A stretch of 64,000 nucleotides of DNA from Bacillus sp. EB600 (GCF_024494385.1 NZ_JAEVLT010000005.1:62001-126000); one strand, 5' to 3'. Shown: positions 39,553 to 48,660, numbered from the stretch's first letter. The notes: a model not told the origin generated them from the letters alone. A program made the numbers and translations.

Positions 39553-39840
39553 TTATTTTTGTTCCCTATCATTTAGTTCAATTTTTTTACAGCCAACGTA
39601 CAAACAGGAAAAAATATCCAGTCCAGGCTTAGCTTTTGCTAATCCTTTTAAGTACGGGGTGACCAAATCTCTAAAATCCGCACCAACATCTTCTTCTTCC
39701 AAAATTCCATATACATATAGCTTTTTTTCGGCAAATAAAAATGCGATATTTCCAACCCCTTTATTTGTCGAATCAACAACATTTAAAACTTGGTATTCGG
39801 GTGTTATAACCTCTGGTGAGAAATAAATTTGCAACGTCAT
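39553..39840 (-). CDS. Hypothetical protein (95 aa)
   Basis: 95 residues with alternating beta and alpha elements: MTLQIYFSPEVITPEYQVLN, then GVGNIAFLFAEKKLYVYGIL and an acidic helix-rich end with two cysteines (SCLYVGCKK). I do not recognise the family. ATG 39840 has AAAGGAG upstream on the minus strand. The gene lies 36 nt after the MFS gene on the same strand, so they may be cotranscribed; its own terminator follows. Confidence 0.62.
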   Translation of the reverse strand: MTLQIYFSPEVITPEYQVLNVVDSTNKGVGNIAFLFAEKKLYVYGILEEEDVGADFRDLVTPYLKGLAKAKPGLDIFSCLYVGCKKIELNDREQK

Positions 39841-39876
39841 CGACTCCTTTAAAATTCTGGCTCCAACAGCTTAAAC

Positions 39877-41121
39877 TTACGAAAATTGTAATTTTTCAAA
39901 TAGGGTATCGTTATTTTTAGATGGTTCCTTTTTCGGAACATGTATAAGGATCATGCAAAGTAATCCAGCAAACAAGGTTAAACCGGCTGTTGATAAGAAC
40001 ATTCCTGTTCGAGACCATGCCATTAAAGCACTGTAAACCGGAGGTCCAATTGCAACCCCTAAAAATCGTACAGATCCATATAACGAGGTGACAAATCCAC
40101 GGCGGTCGGCAGGAACGGACCCAGTAATAAAACTGTTGATACAGGGGAGTACAAGTCCTGTACCGATACTGCTGAAAACAAGAACAGCGAAAAACGGCAC
40201 TAGCTTTGTAAAAAAAACTAAGCATGAAAAGGAAGCCGTCATTAGCAGACAACCCATTACAATTAACGTTTTCATTAACGACATTTTTTTGCCGATTTTG
40301 CTTCCGGTTATATAAGAAGTGGTTGTCATAAATAAAAGTGGAATTGCCAGGATACTGCCTTTTAAGATTCCATCAATATGATGAGTTTTTTCAAGAATAT
40401 CAGAAATATAAAATAATATTCCAAATAAAGTAAATAAACAAGTGGCACCTGTTATATATGCAGCAAAAAGCCAGCGCCCTTCCGTTTTAAAAACAGAAAC
40501 AAGGCCTTTTACATATTTACCCAGAGGTGGAGGTTCCTTCTCTGCTTTCTTTTCCTTTACAAAAATAATTGTCAAAATAATGGAAACGAGACAAAAAATC
40601 GGAAAGGCGAAAAAGGCTGCGTACCAGAATAGGATGGCAAGCAATGAACCCAAAATTGGACTTATTACCTTACCAAACCCATTTGAGGCCTCGACTAAAC
40701 CTAAAACCTTGCTTTGCTCTGCCCCCTTAAATAAATCTCCTGTTAATGCCATGGCAATTGGTGCAGTTCCGGCTGCTCCGATTCCCTGTAAAACCCTTCC
40801 GGCAAGAATCCACATATATTCATTTGCAAACCATTCTGCTGCAGCTCCTGCTAACAGTCCGCCGAGTCCATATAAAATGAGTGATGGAATTATCACGGCT
40901 TTTCGTGAAAAGCGGTCTGATAAATAACCCAGAACTGGAATGCATGCCGCAGCTGCAATCGAAAAGACGGTAATAATTAAGCTAATTTTAAACTGAGAAA
41001 CACTCAGCTCTGTTTTCATTTTTGGAAGGACCGGAATCAACATGGAGTTCCCCAAAACAAGGATCATTGGGATTGAACTGATGGCAAAAATAGTCATACC
41101 TTTATGCTTTTGCTTTGGCAA
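39877..41121 (-). CDS. MFS exporter (DHA1-type)
   Basis: Major facilitator of 414 residues with 12 membrane segments. Motif A is in [14 protein letters not shown] near residue 63, and [24 protein letters not shown] near residue 110 is the antiporter-type motif-C region. The TTG start at 41121 has AGGGGTG about 9 nt upstream. The gene is divergent from comA across a 165-nt intergenic region. In B. subtilis an MFS gene (yitG) belongs to the sulfolactate-linked yit cluster; a similar role here is possible but orthology is unproven. Confidence 0.83.
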   Translation of the reverse strand: MPKQKHKGMTIFAISSIPMILVLGNSMLIPVLPKMKTELSVSQFKISLIITVFSIAAAACIPVLGYLSDRFSRKAVIIPSLILYGLGGLLAGAAAEWFANEYMWILAGRVLQGIGAAGTAPIAMALTGDLFKGAEQSKVLGLVEASNGFGKVISPILGSLLAILFWYAAFFAFPIFCLVSIILTIIFVKEKKAEKEPPPLGKYVKGLVSVFKTEGRWLFAAYITGATCLFTLFGILFYISDILEKTHHIDGILKGSILAIPLLFMTTTSYITGSKIGKKMSLMKTLIVMGCLLMTASFSCLVFFTKLVPFFAVLVFSSIGTGLVLPCINSFITGSVPADRRGFVTSLYGSVRFLGVAIGPPVYSALMAWSRTGMFLSTAGLTLFAGLLCMILIHVPKKEPSKNNDTLFEKLQFS

Positions 41122-41286
41122 CGATGTACACCCCTATCTATGTGAAATAACTTTTCCTATTGTTTGAAGGAAAGTGCTTGTTTATTCAAGGCTAATGCCT
41201 AATTTGGATAGAAAAAAACGATTGTTTACACATTCACCCAATTTTTGAATACTCTATCCTAGAAAAAAAGAGGAGGCGTTTTCCCT

Positions 41287-42072
41287 ATGGATTTTTTAAA
41301 AATACCAGATAGGACTTTAAGACCTAGATCCTATGGCTTAACCTCGGTAATTGATTTCGGAACCCCAATTGGTGAATTGAAACATATTTTAACCGACTAC
41401 AGCCATATTATAGACATTGCAAAAATTGGTATTGGTTCTGCCTATGTAACGCCTAACTTAGAGAATAAAATTAGCCTCTACAAGGAAAGTGGTATTAAAC
41501 CTTATTGTGGAGGAACCTTTTTTGAAAAATGTTATTATCAAAAAAAAATCCCTGAATATCTAAAGTTTTTACGGCAATTAGGGATAAATTGGATAGAAAT
41601 ATCTAATGGAACATTAGATATTCCGCTTCAAGAACGCCTCAATTTTATAACACAATTAAAAAATGACTTTCATATCATTGCTGAGGTGGGCTCAAAGGAT
41701 GCAGATAAGGATATGCAGGTTTCTGAATGGAGAAAGGAAATTATTCTCCTATTAGAAGCAGGCTGTGATTACGTGATCACAGAAGGCAGGGAATCAGGTA
41801 CTTCCGGGATATATGAAAAAAACGGTGCGATAAAACCTGGATTAATTCGTGAATTAACAAATACTGTTGATGACAAGAAGATTATTTTTGAAGCCCCTAC
41901 TTCTAAGCAGCAAATGTATTTTATTAGGGAAGTTGGCCCAAATGTAAATTTAGGGAATGTAAAACTGAACGATGTCTTAGTCTTAGAAGCTCAACGTTGT
42001 GGACTAAGAAGTGAAACGTTTTATATGGAGGACCAGTATGCAAATTACCTTAATCCGACATCTTCCAACTGA
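41287..42072 (+). CDS. comA: Phosphosulfolactate synthase (ComA/YitD)
   Basis: Adds sulfite to phosphoenolpyruvate to give (R)-2-phospho-3-sulfolactate. 261 residues, TIM-barrel fold, with family blocks SYGLTSVIDFGTP, DIAKIGIGSAYV, YCGGTFFEKCYYQ, IAEVGSKD and the ITEGRESGTSGIY active-site segment. The ATG has GAGGAGG about 11 nt upstream. It is the first gene of a five-gene unit with a phosphatase, cysH, sat and cysC. In B. subtilis the homologue belongs to a cluster linked to sulfolactate, a spore component. Confidence 0.92.
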   Translation: MDFLKIPDRTLRPRSYGLTSVIDFGTPIGELKHILTDYSHIIDIAKIGIGSAYVTPNLENKISLYKESGIKPYCGGTFFEKCYYQKKIPEYLKFLRQLGINWIEISNGTLDIPLQERLNFITQLKNDFHIIAEVGSKDADKDMQVSEWRKEIILLLEAGCDYVITEGRESGTSGIYEKNGAIKPGLIRELTNTVDDKKIIFEAPTSKQQMYFIREVGPNVNLGNVKLNDVLVLEAQRCGLRSETFYMEDQYANYLNPTSSN

Positions 42073-42607
42073 ATGGAATAAAAAAACATGGCTGCAAGGA
42101 AAAAGGGATATTGGCATTTCGTCCCCGACAGAAGAGCTCAAAGAAATGATAGAAGCTAATCAACGTGATTTAGAAAAGCTTTCTCCCTTCGATTTGGTAT
42201 TAGCCAGTACATTAAAACGAACCCACCAAACAGCCAAACTGTATGGGTACGAAGCAGAAACTGATGCACTATTAGATGAATTGGATTTTGGCCAGTTTGA
42301 AGGGATTCCAAAAGAAATATTAATGGATAAATTTGGAGATAAATGGCTGAAAAATCCGAAGGCATTAGTTTTAGGAGAAAGCATTCAACATCTTGAAGAA
42401 CGAATTAGTACGTTTTTAGGGAAATACAGGGGATATCAAAACCTTTTGGTGTTCGGACATGGTTCGTGGATCCGAGCCTTATTATCATATCAGAAATATG
42501 GCGATATCAATGCAATGAATAAAATAATTGTTCTTAACAATGAACGTATTACCATATCAATAAATCCGACATCGCCTTGGAACGGAAATGGGGATGGGGG
42601 GCTCTAA
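42038..42607 (+). CDS. Histidine phosphatase family protein, candidate 2-phosphosulfolactate phosphatase
   Basis: 189-residue phosphoglycerate-mutase-fold phosphatase. The catalytic histidine is in LIRHLPTEWN (RHL instead of the usual RHG), the second arginine region is LASTLKRTHQTA, the catalytic Glu is in LDELDFGQFEG and the second histidine in FGHGSWIRAL. The ATG has GGAGGA upstream within comA, and the genes overlap by 35 nt, so synthesis is coupled. ComB (YitC), the usual 2-phosphosulfolactate phosphatase, is absent; I infer that this unrelated phosphatase takes that step. A housekeeping phosphatase role remains possible. Confidence 0.82.
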   Translation: MQITLIRHLPTEWNKKTWLQGKRDIGISSPTEELKEMIEANQRDLEKLSPFDLVLASTLKRTHQTAKLYGYEAETDALLDELDFGQFEGIPKEILMDKFGDKWLKNPKALVLGESIQHLEERISTFLGKYRGYQNLLVFGHGSWIRALLSYQKYGDINAMNKIIVLNNERITISINPTSPWNGNGDGGL

Positions 42608-42609
42608 AA

Positions 42610-43320
42610 TTGTCAGAGATGTTAACATATGAAAATTGGGATGAAAAAAAAGTAAAGACCATTTTTAAAGGTCAGCCTGACTTTTTAGATATCTTAAAAT
42701 GGGTGTATCGGGAATATGGAGAAGAGATTATTTATTCGTGCAGCTTTGGCGCTGAAGGCATCGTCTTAATTGACCTAATTTATAAAGTGAATAAAACAGC
42801 AAAAATAATTTTTCTAGAAACAGGGCTTCATTTTCCAGAAACCTATGAAGTAATTGAACAGGTTAAGGAACGTTACCCTTTATTACACATTAAGTTAGTA
42901 AAACCAAAAATTTCGTTGAAAGAGCAAACGAAGTGGTATGGAGAAGAGCTTTGGAGGTTTAATCCTAATCTTTGCTGCCACATGAGAAAGGTTGTCCCCA
43001 TGAAGGAAGCATTAAGTGATGCAAAAGCATGGATCTCTGGTTTAAGACGAGAACAATCTCCCTCAAGGTCGAAAACACAATATATAAATAAAGATGATAA
43101 ATTTCAGAAAATAAAGATTTGTCCACTCATTCATTGGTCTTGGGACGACATCATGACCTATATCCAGTTAAACAAATTGCCATATAACCCGTTGCACGAC
43201 AAAGGTTATCCAAGTATCGGATGCGCCCCTTGTACATTTCCTGTTATGGAAACGGATGACTTTCGTGCAGGTCGCTGGACAGGTCACAACAAAACGGAGT
43301 GCGGACTTCACCAACAATAG
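42610..43320 (+). CDS. cysH: Adenylyl-sulfate (APS/PAPS) reductase CysH
   Basis: Reduces activated sulfate to sulfite with thioredoxin. 236 residues. The four iron-sulfur cysteines typical of the APS-reducing type are present: CCHMRK near residue 128 and GCAPC near 211. The catalytic cysteine is in the C-terminal ECGLH motif. SFGAEGIVLIDL is the P-loop-like region. TTG 42610 is preferred because GGGGGG lies 9 nt upstream and only 2 nt separate it from the previous stop. No sulfite reductase follows, so the sulfite can feed ComA. Confidence 0.92.
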   Translation: MSEMLTYENWDEKKVKTIFKGQPDFLDILKWVYREYGEEIIYSCSFGAEGIVLIDLIYKVNKTAKIIFLETGLHFPETYEVIEQVKERYPLLHIKLVKPKISLKEQTKWYGEELWRFNPNLCCHMRKVVPMKEALSDAKAWISGLRREQSPSRSKTQYINKDDKFQKIKICPLIHWSWDDIMTYIQLNKLPYNPLHDKGYPSIGCAPCTFPVMETDDFRAGRWTGHNKTECGLHQQ

Positions 43321-43363
43321 TGGTCTTTTGTTCAAGGGATCACATTACTAGGAGAGATGAACT

Positions 43364-44512
43364 GTGAAGGAAAGTGTGCCACATGGCGGTATATTGGTAA
43401 ATCGAGTCGATCTTGATTTTTCGAGCGATCTTTTGCTAAATGAGGTGGAACTAGATAATTTGGAAATTAGCGATTTGGAATTAATAGCAAATGGGGCATA
43501 TAGTCCATTAGAAGGATTTATGGGAGAAGCAGACTATAATTCGGTTGTACTGCAAATGAGACTTTCAAATGGACTCCCGTGGTCCCTGCCGATTACATTA
43601 GCAGTAAACCAAAAAAAAGCAGATGAGCTTTCTATCGGGGAAACCATCAATCTTATCCATAAAGGCACGATTTATGGTGTTATGCAAGTAGTGGAAAAAT
43701 TTTCTCCTAATAAAAGATTAGAAGCAACTTTGGTGTATCGAACTGCTGACGATGCCCATCCAGGAGTAAGGAAACTATTCGAACGGTCTGATGTCTATAT
43801 TGGCGGACCTATCACCATGATAAAAAAACCCGAAAAAGGGATGTTTTCAACTCATTACCTTGACCCTCTTCAAACAAGGGCTAAGTTTAAAGAATTAGGC
43901 TGGAAAACAGTTGTTGGCTTTCAAACAAGGAATCCAGTTCATCGTGCTCATGAGTATATTCAAAAAACAGCATTGGAAACCATTGATGGCCTTTTCTTAA
44001 ACCCACTTGTGGGTGAGACAAAAGCGGATGATATCCCAAGCGATATCCGGATGAAAAGCTATCAGGTTTTACTTGAAAATTATTATCCGAAGGGCAGGGT
44101 GTTTTTATCTGTATTTCCTGCAGCCATGCGCTATGCGGGGCCTAGAGAGGCTATTTTTCACTCGATCGTCAGGAAAAATTTTGGCTGTACCCATTTTATT
44201 GTTGGTAGAGACCATGCTGGTGTAGGGAACTACTATGGAACCTATGATTCCCAAAAAATATTTAGCCAGTTTAGTGAAGGAGAACTTGGCATAACACCGC
44301 TCTTTTTCGAAAATAGTTTTTACTGCAAAAAGTGTGAAAACATGGCATCTGAAAAAACATGCCCGCATGAAACAAAATACCATGTGGTATTATCAGGTAC
44401 AAAAGTAAGAGGGATGTTGAAAAACGGTGTGCAGCCACCAAAAGAATTTAGTCGTCCTGAAGTAGTGGAAATACTTATCCAGGGAATGAAGGAAGTATAT
44501 TCGATTAAATAA
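43364..44512 (+). CDS. sat: Sulfate adenylyltransferase (ATP sulfurylase)
   Basis: Activates sulfate to APS with ATP. 382 residues. The family motifs are present: [13 protein letters not shown] near residue 187 (HxxH nucleotide site), RDHAGVG near 283 and [12 protein letters not shown] near 345. A cysteine quartet ([17 protein letters not shown]) near residue 320 forms the zinc-like knuckle seen in bacterial/archaeal Sat. GTG 43364 has GGAGAG upstream. It sits between cysH and cysC. Confidence 0.94.
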   Translation: MKESVPHGGILVNRVDLDFSSDLLLNEVELDNLEISDLELIANGAYSPLEGFMGEADYNSVVLQMRLSNGLPWSLPITLAVNQKKADELSIGETINLIHKGTIYGVMQVVEKFSPNKRLEATLVYRTADDAHPGVRKLFERSDVYIGGPITMIKKPEKGMFSTHYLDPLQTRAKFKELGWKTVVGFQTRNPVHRAHEYIQKTALETIDGLFLNPLVGETKADDIPSDIRMKSYQVLLENYYPKGRVFLSVFPAAMRYAGPREAIFHSIVRKNFGCTHFIVGRDHAGVGNYYGTYDSQKIFSQFSEGELGITPLFFENSFYCKKCENMASEKTCPHETKYHVVLSGTKVRGMLKNGVQPPKEFSRPEVVEILIQGMKEVYSIK

Positions 44513-44525
44513 AAGGGTGTAGAAA

Positions 44526-45125
44526 ATGGAGAAAATAAACAATATAACCTGGCATCAATCTACTGTTACCAAAAAAGACCGCCAGCTTTTAAATGGCCAT
44601 AAAAGCTGTGTGCTTTGGTTTACGGGATTATCGGGGTCAGGGAAATCCACCCTGGCTAATGCTGTAGATTATCAATTATATAAACAAGGTTTCAGGAGTT
44701 ACGTTCTTGACGGTGATAATATCCGCCATGGGTTAAATAAGGATTTACGTTTTGGAAATTACGATCGAAAAGAAAACATTCGACGAATAGGGGAAGTAGC
44801 TAAACTGTTCGTCGACAGTGGTCAAATTGTTTCTTCGGCCTTTATTTCTCCGTTTCGAAAGGATCGTGATGTTGTCCGAAGCATGTTTGATGATCAAGAA
44901 TTCATCGAAATCTTTTTAAATTGCCCCATCCAAGTATGTGAAGACAGGGACCCAAAAGGTTTATATAAAAAGGCTAGGCAAGGTGAGATTCCAGATTTTA
45001 CAGGAATCACCTCCCCTTATGAGATTCCTGATCACCCGGAAATCATCATTGAAACCAATGCAACAACAATTGAGGAATCGATCCACCAAATATTCGCCTA
45101 TTTAAAAGGAAAGAAGATCCTGTAA
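44526..45125 (+). CDS. cysC: Adenylylsulfate kinase (APS kinase)
   Basis: Phosphorylates APS to PAPS. 199 residues. Walker A is GLSGSGKST near residue 35; [16 protein letters not shown] and the helix [13 protein letters not shown] are the APS-binding segments. The ATG has AGGGTG upstream, 13 nt after the sat stop. If CysH uses APS directly, PAPS made here may serve other reactions or regulation. It is the last gene of the unit. Confidence 0.94.
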   Translation: MEKINNITWHQSTVTKKDRQLLNGHKSCVLWFTGLSGSGKSTLANAVDYQLYKQGFRSYVLDGDNIRHGLNKDLRFGNYDRKENIRRIGEVAKLFVDSGQIVSSAFISPFRKDRDVVRSMFDDQEFIEIFLNCPIQVCEDRDPKGLYKKARQGEIPDFTGITSPYEIPDHPEIIIETNATTIEESIHQIFAYLKGKKIL

Positions 45126-45136
45126 TAGAGGGTCTT

Positions 45137-45754
45137 CTATTTTTTTCGCCAAGTTGGAGAAAGGCTATTCAATTTTGGAAGCTTAAATGTATAAATAAAA
45201 TCAATAATATTGGTTGAAAGAAACTGACAAACAATCGCATAAATCACAATTTTATAATCAATGATAAGTCCAGTTAACAAAAAAATGAACAGATTAATGC
45301 CCATCATCACTTTTCCAGGGCTCCATTTCTTGTAGGAAGCGATCATGAGTGCTGGTATGACCATCCCGCCGCTAGAAGCTCCAGCGCGAATGAGAATGCC
45401 CACCCCAATTCCAAAAAAAATACTGCCTCCTAAAATATCGAATACAATGTTGACGTGTTCCAACGTAATCTGAGCACTTAAAAGCGTAATGGTCATTGAG
45501 GTTGTTGCGACAGAAATAATCGTTCGCAACGTCCATGTATATCCAAAATAGTTCAAGGCAAAAAAAAGAAAAACAACATTTGCTAACCATAAGGAAAAGC
45601 CTAAGGAGAGATGAAACCAATGATTCAACAGGAGAGCTAAACCTGCTGCCCCTCCTGAAGGGATTGAGTGTGGAAACAAGAACAAGGACATGGACGTTCC
45701 TTGTAAGAAGGCTCCAAAAAATAAACAAAAATAGACGAGGAGCTTTTTTTTCAT
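45137..45754 (-). CDS. yitE: YitT/YitE-family membrane protein (UPF0750)
   Basis: 205 residues with about five to six membrane segments. The family pattern is clear: FLFPHSIPSGGAAGLALLL near residue 25 and GILIRAGASSGGMVIPALMI near 120. B. subtilis yitE belongs to the yitA-G sulfolactate-linked cluster; here the homologue faces the cluster from the other strand, 11 nt from cysC. Function is unknown; transport is possible. ATG 45754 begins MKKKLLVYF but has no ribosome binding site. A strong GGGGAGG lies about 50 nt upstream, before ATG codons in other frames, and an A8 run follows the start, so the true N-terminus is uncertain. Confidence 0.8.
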   Translation of the reverse strand: MKKKLLVYFCLFFGAFLQGTSMSLFLFPHSIPSGGAAGLALLLNHWFHLSLGFSLWLANVVFLFFALNYFGYTWTLRTIISVATTSMTITLLSAQITLEHVNIVFDILGGSIFFGIGVGILIRAGASSGGMVIPALMIASYKKWSPGKVMMGINLFIFLLTGLIIDYKIVIYAIVCQFLSTNIIDFIYTFKLPKLNSLSPTWRKK

Positions 45755-45943
45755 CGTTAGTAAAAATAATCCGTAAAATAAAGTATAGACTCCACATTCA
45801 TTCCTCCCCTTCCTTGTCCATTTTATGAATGAGGATGATTGAATATGTTGATTTTTTATGCTCTTTGCTAATCCGGACAGAGATTGTGTTTTTAATGGCA
45901 ATAATCCCAGGAGGAAGCATAAAATTTATGGGGAGGCGATAAG

Positions 45944-46189
45944 ATGAGATTCGACCAAGTGCGTAGGGAATTTAAAAAGACGCTCTGGGGAGAAGAACTA
46001 GATAATGAAAGGTACAGTAGCCCAGCTGCTTCTTCCATTGAATTAGATTTTATGCATCAATATGATGGAAGGAAATACCAGTGTGTTCGGTGCATAAAAG
46101 AGCATGAGGAGAATAAGACAGTTATTACCAATCAGGGGACTTATTGTACGGAATGCTATCAGGGATTATTTTGCAAGAATCAACAATAG
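45944..46189 (+). CDS. Hypothetical Zn-ribbon-like protein (81 aa)
   Basis: 81 residues from ATG 45944 with GGGGAGG upstream. Two CxxC knuckles (QCVRC near residue 48 and YCTEC near 70) suggest a small zinc ribbon; the last residues include another cysteine (LFCKNQQ). The N-terminal half is charged and helical. I do not recognise the family. It is divergent from the YitE-like gene and ends at a strong hairpin. Confidence 0.66.
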   Translation: MRFDQVRREFKKTLWGEELDNERYSSPAASSIELDFMHQYDGRKYQCVRCIKEHEENKTVITNQGTYCTECYQGLFCKNQQ

Positions 46190-46225
46190 GCTTAGAAAAG
46201 TATTATCCTAATTCGGCCTTAAATC

Positions 46226-46262
46226 AAAAAAATCGCGGAATAGGAGCTATTCCGCGATAATT
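46226..46262. terminator. Terminator between the Zn-ribbon gene and the CotF-like gene
   Basis: ATCGCGGAATAG (46232-46243) pairs perfectly with CTATTCCGCGAT (46247-46258) around a GAG loop. The A-run on the left gives a good U-tract for the minus strand. Confidence 0.85.
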
Positions 46263-46280
46263 AAAAGTCCGCTTGTTTAC

Positions 46281-46922
46281 TTAATGTGTCATGTTATTAT
46301 TTGTTTGCATTTGCGGCTGCAATTGAGCAGGCGCAAACATATTGAGCATTTGCTGAACATCCTGCTGAGCGAACTGTGGAACTTGATAATAGTGATGCTT
46401 ATTTTGGTAACTAGAAAGTTCGTAAGCCATTTCAATACAATTTGGAATCGAATCAGCAAGAACGCGCCGTACGACAGGGTTTGTCGTTTCAAGTGCTGCC
46501 ATTGTTTTCATGGTTGCAGTAGACTTTACAGCCCCCAGCATGCTGCATGAAATATTTGCATCGGTGATTTCAGAAAGAGATTGCACCGGTTTTCTTGGCT
46601 GAGTAGGTTTCAGACCGTAGATAAAATCATTACTTTGTTTCATTTTATAGCTTTGGGTTGGTTTTGATGGATCTTGCCCTGATTTGAAGCAATCTAAGGT
46701 GATGTTATATTCGTCGGCTATAAACTGATATTGACGATCAAGAATATCGATTAATTCTTGGTCTTTTATTTGTGGGCGTAACATCATATATAAATTCAAT
46801 GTATCAAGAGCACCAGACAACACTTCTTGGACATCCATTATCTCATGACCGCCGTGATTCAATTGTTGTGGGACAGCCCCTGTGTTCAAATTTTCGTGCA
46901 TTTGACCTTGTTGGTTTTGCAT
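46281..46922 (-). CDS. Spore coat protein F-like protein (YhcQ-like)
   Basis: 213 residues with a CotF-type architecture. The Gln/Asn-rich N-terminus (MQNQQGQMHENLNTGAVPQQ) and the following EVLSGALDTLNLYMMLRPQI form a ferritin-like helical pair. The second helical half begins at LGAVKSTATMKTMAALETTN, and the tail is again rich in Gln and Asn. Length and pattern fit YhcQ, a forespore protein of B. subtilis. AAGGAGGA lies about 12 nt before ATG 46922, and a sigma-G-like promoter is upstream. Confidence 0.8.
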   Translation of the reverse strand: MQNQQGQMHENLNTGAVPQQLNHGGHEIMDVQEVLSGALDTLNLYMMLRPQIKDQELIDILDRQYQFIADEYNITLDCFKSGQDPSKPTQSYKMKQSNDFIYGLKPTQPRKPVQSLSEITDANISCSMLGAVKSTATMKTMAALETTNPVVRRVLADSIPNCIEMAYELSSYQNKHHYYQVPQFAQQDVQQMLNMFAPAQLQPQMQTNNNMTH

Positions 46923-46965
46923 CAATTTACATTCCTCCTTTTTTAACAATGAGATGGTACGAAGT

Positions 46966-46994
46966 TAGTATGTTTTACGACTTAAGAATTATTC
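46966..46994 (-). promoter_or_regulatory. Sigma-G-like promoter of the CotF/YhcQ-like gene
   Basis: On the minus strand GAATA (46994-46990) and CATACTA (46972-46966) are separated by 17 nt and fit the sigma-G consensus GNATR - CATNHTA. The start codon is about 44 nt beyond the -10. This supports forespore expression. Confidence 0.55.
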
Positions 46995-47024
46995 GTTAAT
47001 GTTATGTGTCTCTGTTGCTGAATA

Positions 47025-47061
47025 TAAAAAAGCGAAGGAATTTGGTCTCCTTCGCTTTTTA
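47025..47061 (-). terminator. Terminator of the SGNH hydrolase gene
   Basis: AAAAAGCGAAGGA pairs with TCCTTCGCTTTTT around an 8-nt loop, with A's on the left giving a U-tract for the minus strand. The last codons of the gene overlap the right flank. Confidence 0.82.
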
Positions 47062-47877
47062 AACGGATACTTTTCGATATTGATGCTTAAATTGGTAAAT
47101 CATTTGCTCTGAGATTGCTGCGTAACCAGAAGAATTAGGATGAACGCCATCGGATGATAGGTTTTTCAACTTTTCACCGTTAATTACCTTCGTTGTCTCA
47201 ACAACAATCGACGATGAATAGCGATTTGCGACCTCATAAATTTTAAAATTCCACTTTGGCAGCAATTTATCAGCAATGGGGTAAAACTGATCAGATGGAA
47301 CCAATGGATTATACAGCTCTAAAAATACTATAGTAGTGTTTGGATTTAACTGATTAATTCTTGCTGCTATCTGGGCCAGGTTATTTGAAAAAGTGGTTTG
47401 CAATTGATCAAATTTTTGGATGGCGTTAGCGAAATTGCTTTCATTTACCATTTTAAGAATATCATTTCCGCCTACATTAATTGTTACAATATCCGACTTC
47501 TTTATTTCCTCATCAAACCTGCCTGCTTGAACCAGGTCCTTTAGCTCACCGCTCGTAATTCCATTTATGCCTTCATTTTGAAATTGGATTTTTTTATGAG
47601 TTTGGTTCCCTAATTTGTTCGAAAATTGGAAGACAAGATCTTGATTTTGTTGCGATCCCACTCCGTGAATAACAGAATCGCCAATAGCAAGATGATTAAT
47701 AAACGGTGCTTTAGATTTTCGGAAAAAGTTTAGATAGGTAACTTTTGCACTGTCTGTATTTACTTCAATCGTCTCGTTTTTCATTTTATGAATTTGATAT
47801 TGAGGATAGTAAATCCAAGCAGATATCCCAAGGCATATGATCAAGGCAAATACAAAGAGGTATTTTAAAATTTTCAT
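47059..47877 (-). CDS. Secreted or membrane-anchored SGNH/GDSL hydrolase
   Basis: 272-residue esterase-like protein with an N-terminal membrane helix (residues 4-23, IYYPQYQI follows). SGNH blocks: block I AIGDSVIHGVGS (catalytic Ser near residue 68), block III NVGGNDIL (Gly/Asn oxyanion residues) and block V DGVHPNSSGY (catalytic Asp and His). It likely deacylates a lipid or cell-wall ester outside the cell. ATG 47877 has AGGGAGTG upstream; the frame remains open beyond without a better start. It is a single gene. Confidence 0.88.
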   Translation of the reverse strand: MKILKYLFVFALIICLGISAWIYYPQYQIHKMKNETIEVNTDSAKVTYLNFFRKSKAPFINHLAIGDSVIHGVGSQQNQDLVFQFSNKLGNQTHKKIQFQNEGINGITSGELKDLVQAGRFDEEIKKSDIVTINVGGNDILKMVNESNFANAIQKFDQLQTTFSNNLAQIAARINQLNPNTTIVFLELYNPLVPSDQFYPIADKLLPKWNFKIYEVANRYSSSIVVETTKVINGEKLKNLSSDGVHPNSSGYAAISEQMIYQFKHQYRKVSV

Positions 47878-48089
47878 GTTTTCACTCCCTGATGTCTCTA
47901 TTATAACAATTATCCTAACAAAAAATAATCGGGGCATTTTTTTCCAACATAATTAAATATGTCAGTTGGGTAGGAGAGCTTTACAAAAAAGTAAAAGGCA
48001 GGGAGAATGTAAATTTTTCAACAGCTACATTAAAAAAAAGTGATACAATGAAATCGTATCCAAAATTTTACCGTATGGGGGAATACATA

Positions 48090-48515
48090 ATGTTCAACAA
48101 AATTCTGGTAGCAATCGATGGTTCTGATATGAGTAATAAGGCATTTGAAACAGCATTAAACCTGGCAAAAGAAAACCAATCAAAGCTTAGTCTAATTAAT
48201 GTGGGAAAAAGTTTGTCTATCCCACAAGGTATGGTAATCGATTCAATAGACGAGGTTTATGATTCCATGCGTAAGGAAGGCGAGGAACTGTTAAACAGAG
48301 GAAAATGGATGGCTGAATCACAAGGGATTCAAGCGGATATTCATTATGTTGAAGGTGATCCGGCCACACAAATTATTAAGCTGGCAAAGGATGGTCTTTT
48401 TCAGTTAATTGTCATCGGGAGCCGCGGCTTGGGACCATTTAAGGAAATGATGCTAGGCAGCGTCAGTCATAGAGTTTCTCAGCTCTCCCATTGTCCAGTA
48501 TTAATCATAAAATAG
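48090..48515 (+). CDS. Universal stress protein (UspA family)
   Basis: 141 residues with a Rossmann-like fold. The start FNKILVAIDGSDMSNKAFE and the ATP-binding motif GSRGLGPFKEMMLGSVSHRV (G-2X-G-9X-G-S) near residue 112 indicate the ATP-binding type of Usp. ATG 48090 has GGGGGAA upstream; a longer frame to 48048 lacks an SD. Its partner process is unknown. Confidence 0.9.
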   Translation: MFNKILVAIDGSDMSNKAFETALNLAKENQSKLSLINVGKSLSIPQGMVIDSIDEVYDSMRKEGEELLNRGKWMAESQGIQADIHYVEGDPATQIIKLAKDGLFQLIVIGSRGLGPFKEMMLGSVSHRVSQLSHCPVLIIK

Positions 48516-48580
48516 GTTTAGATTCTTCAATAGCTCTGTGCACTAATTAGTAAAACGGCTCAGTAGTCCTTTTGTAAATA

Positions 48581-48617
48581 AAAATCCGCTATTCCTCAAT
48601 GGAAAGCGGATTTATTT
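48581..48617. terminator. Terminator after the usp gene
   Basis: AAATCCGCT pairs with AGCGGATTT around a 14-nt loop, followed by T-rich sequence. It can also serve the convergent gene. Confidence 0.72.
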
Positions 48618-48660
48618 TAGCTAACCTCATTTTCCCATAACCTTTCTGGCAAGCAATAAT

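Noticed and set aside
45372..45797. 141-codon minus-strand ORF in another frame of the YitE-like gene
   Set aside because: Beyond its first codons it is an alternate frame of a clear membrane-protein family. Its well-placed SD is discussed as a start anomaly and not as a separate gene.
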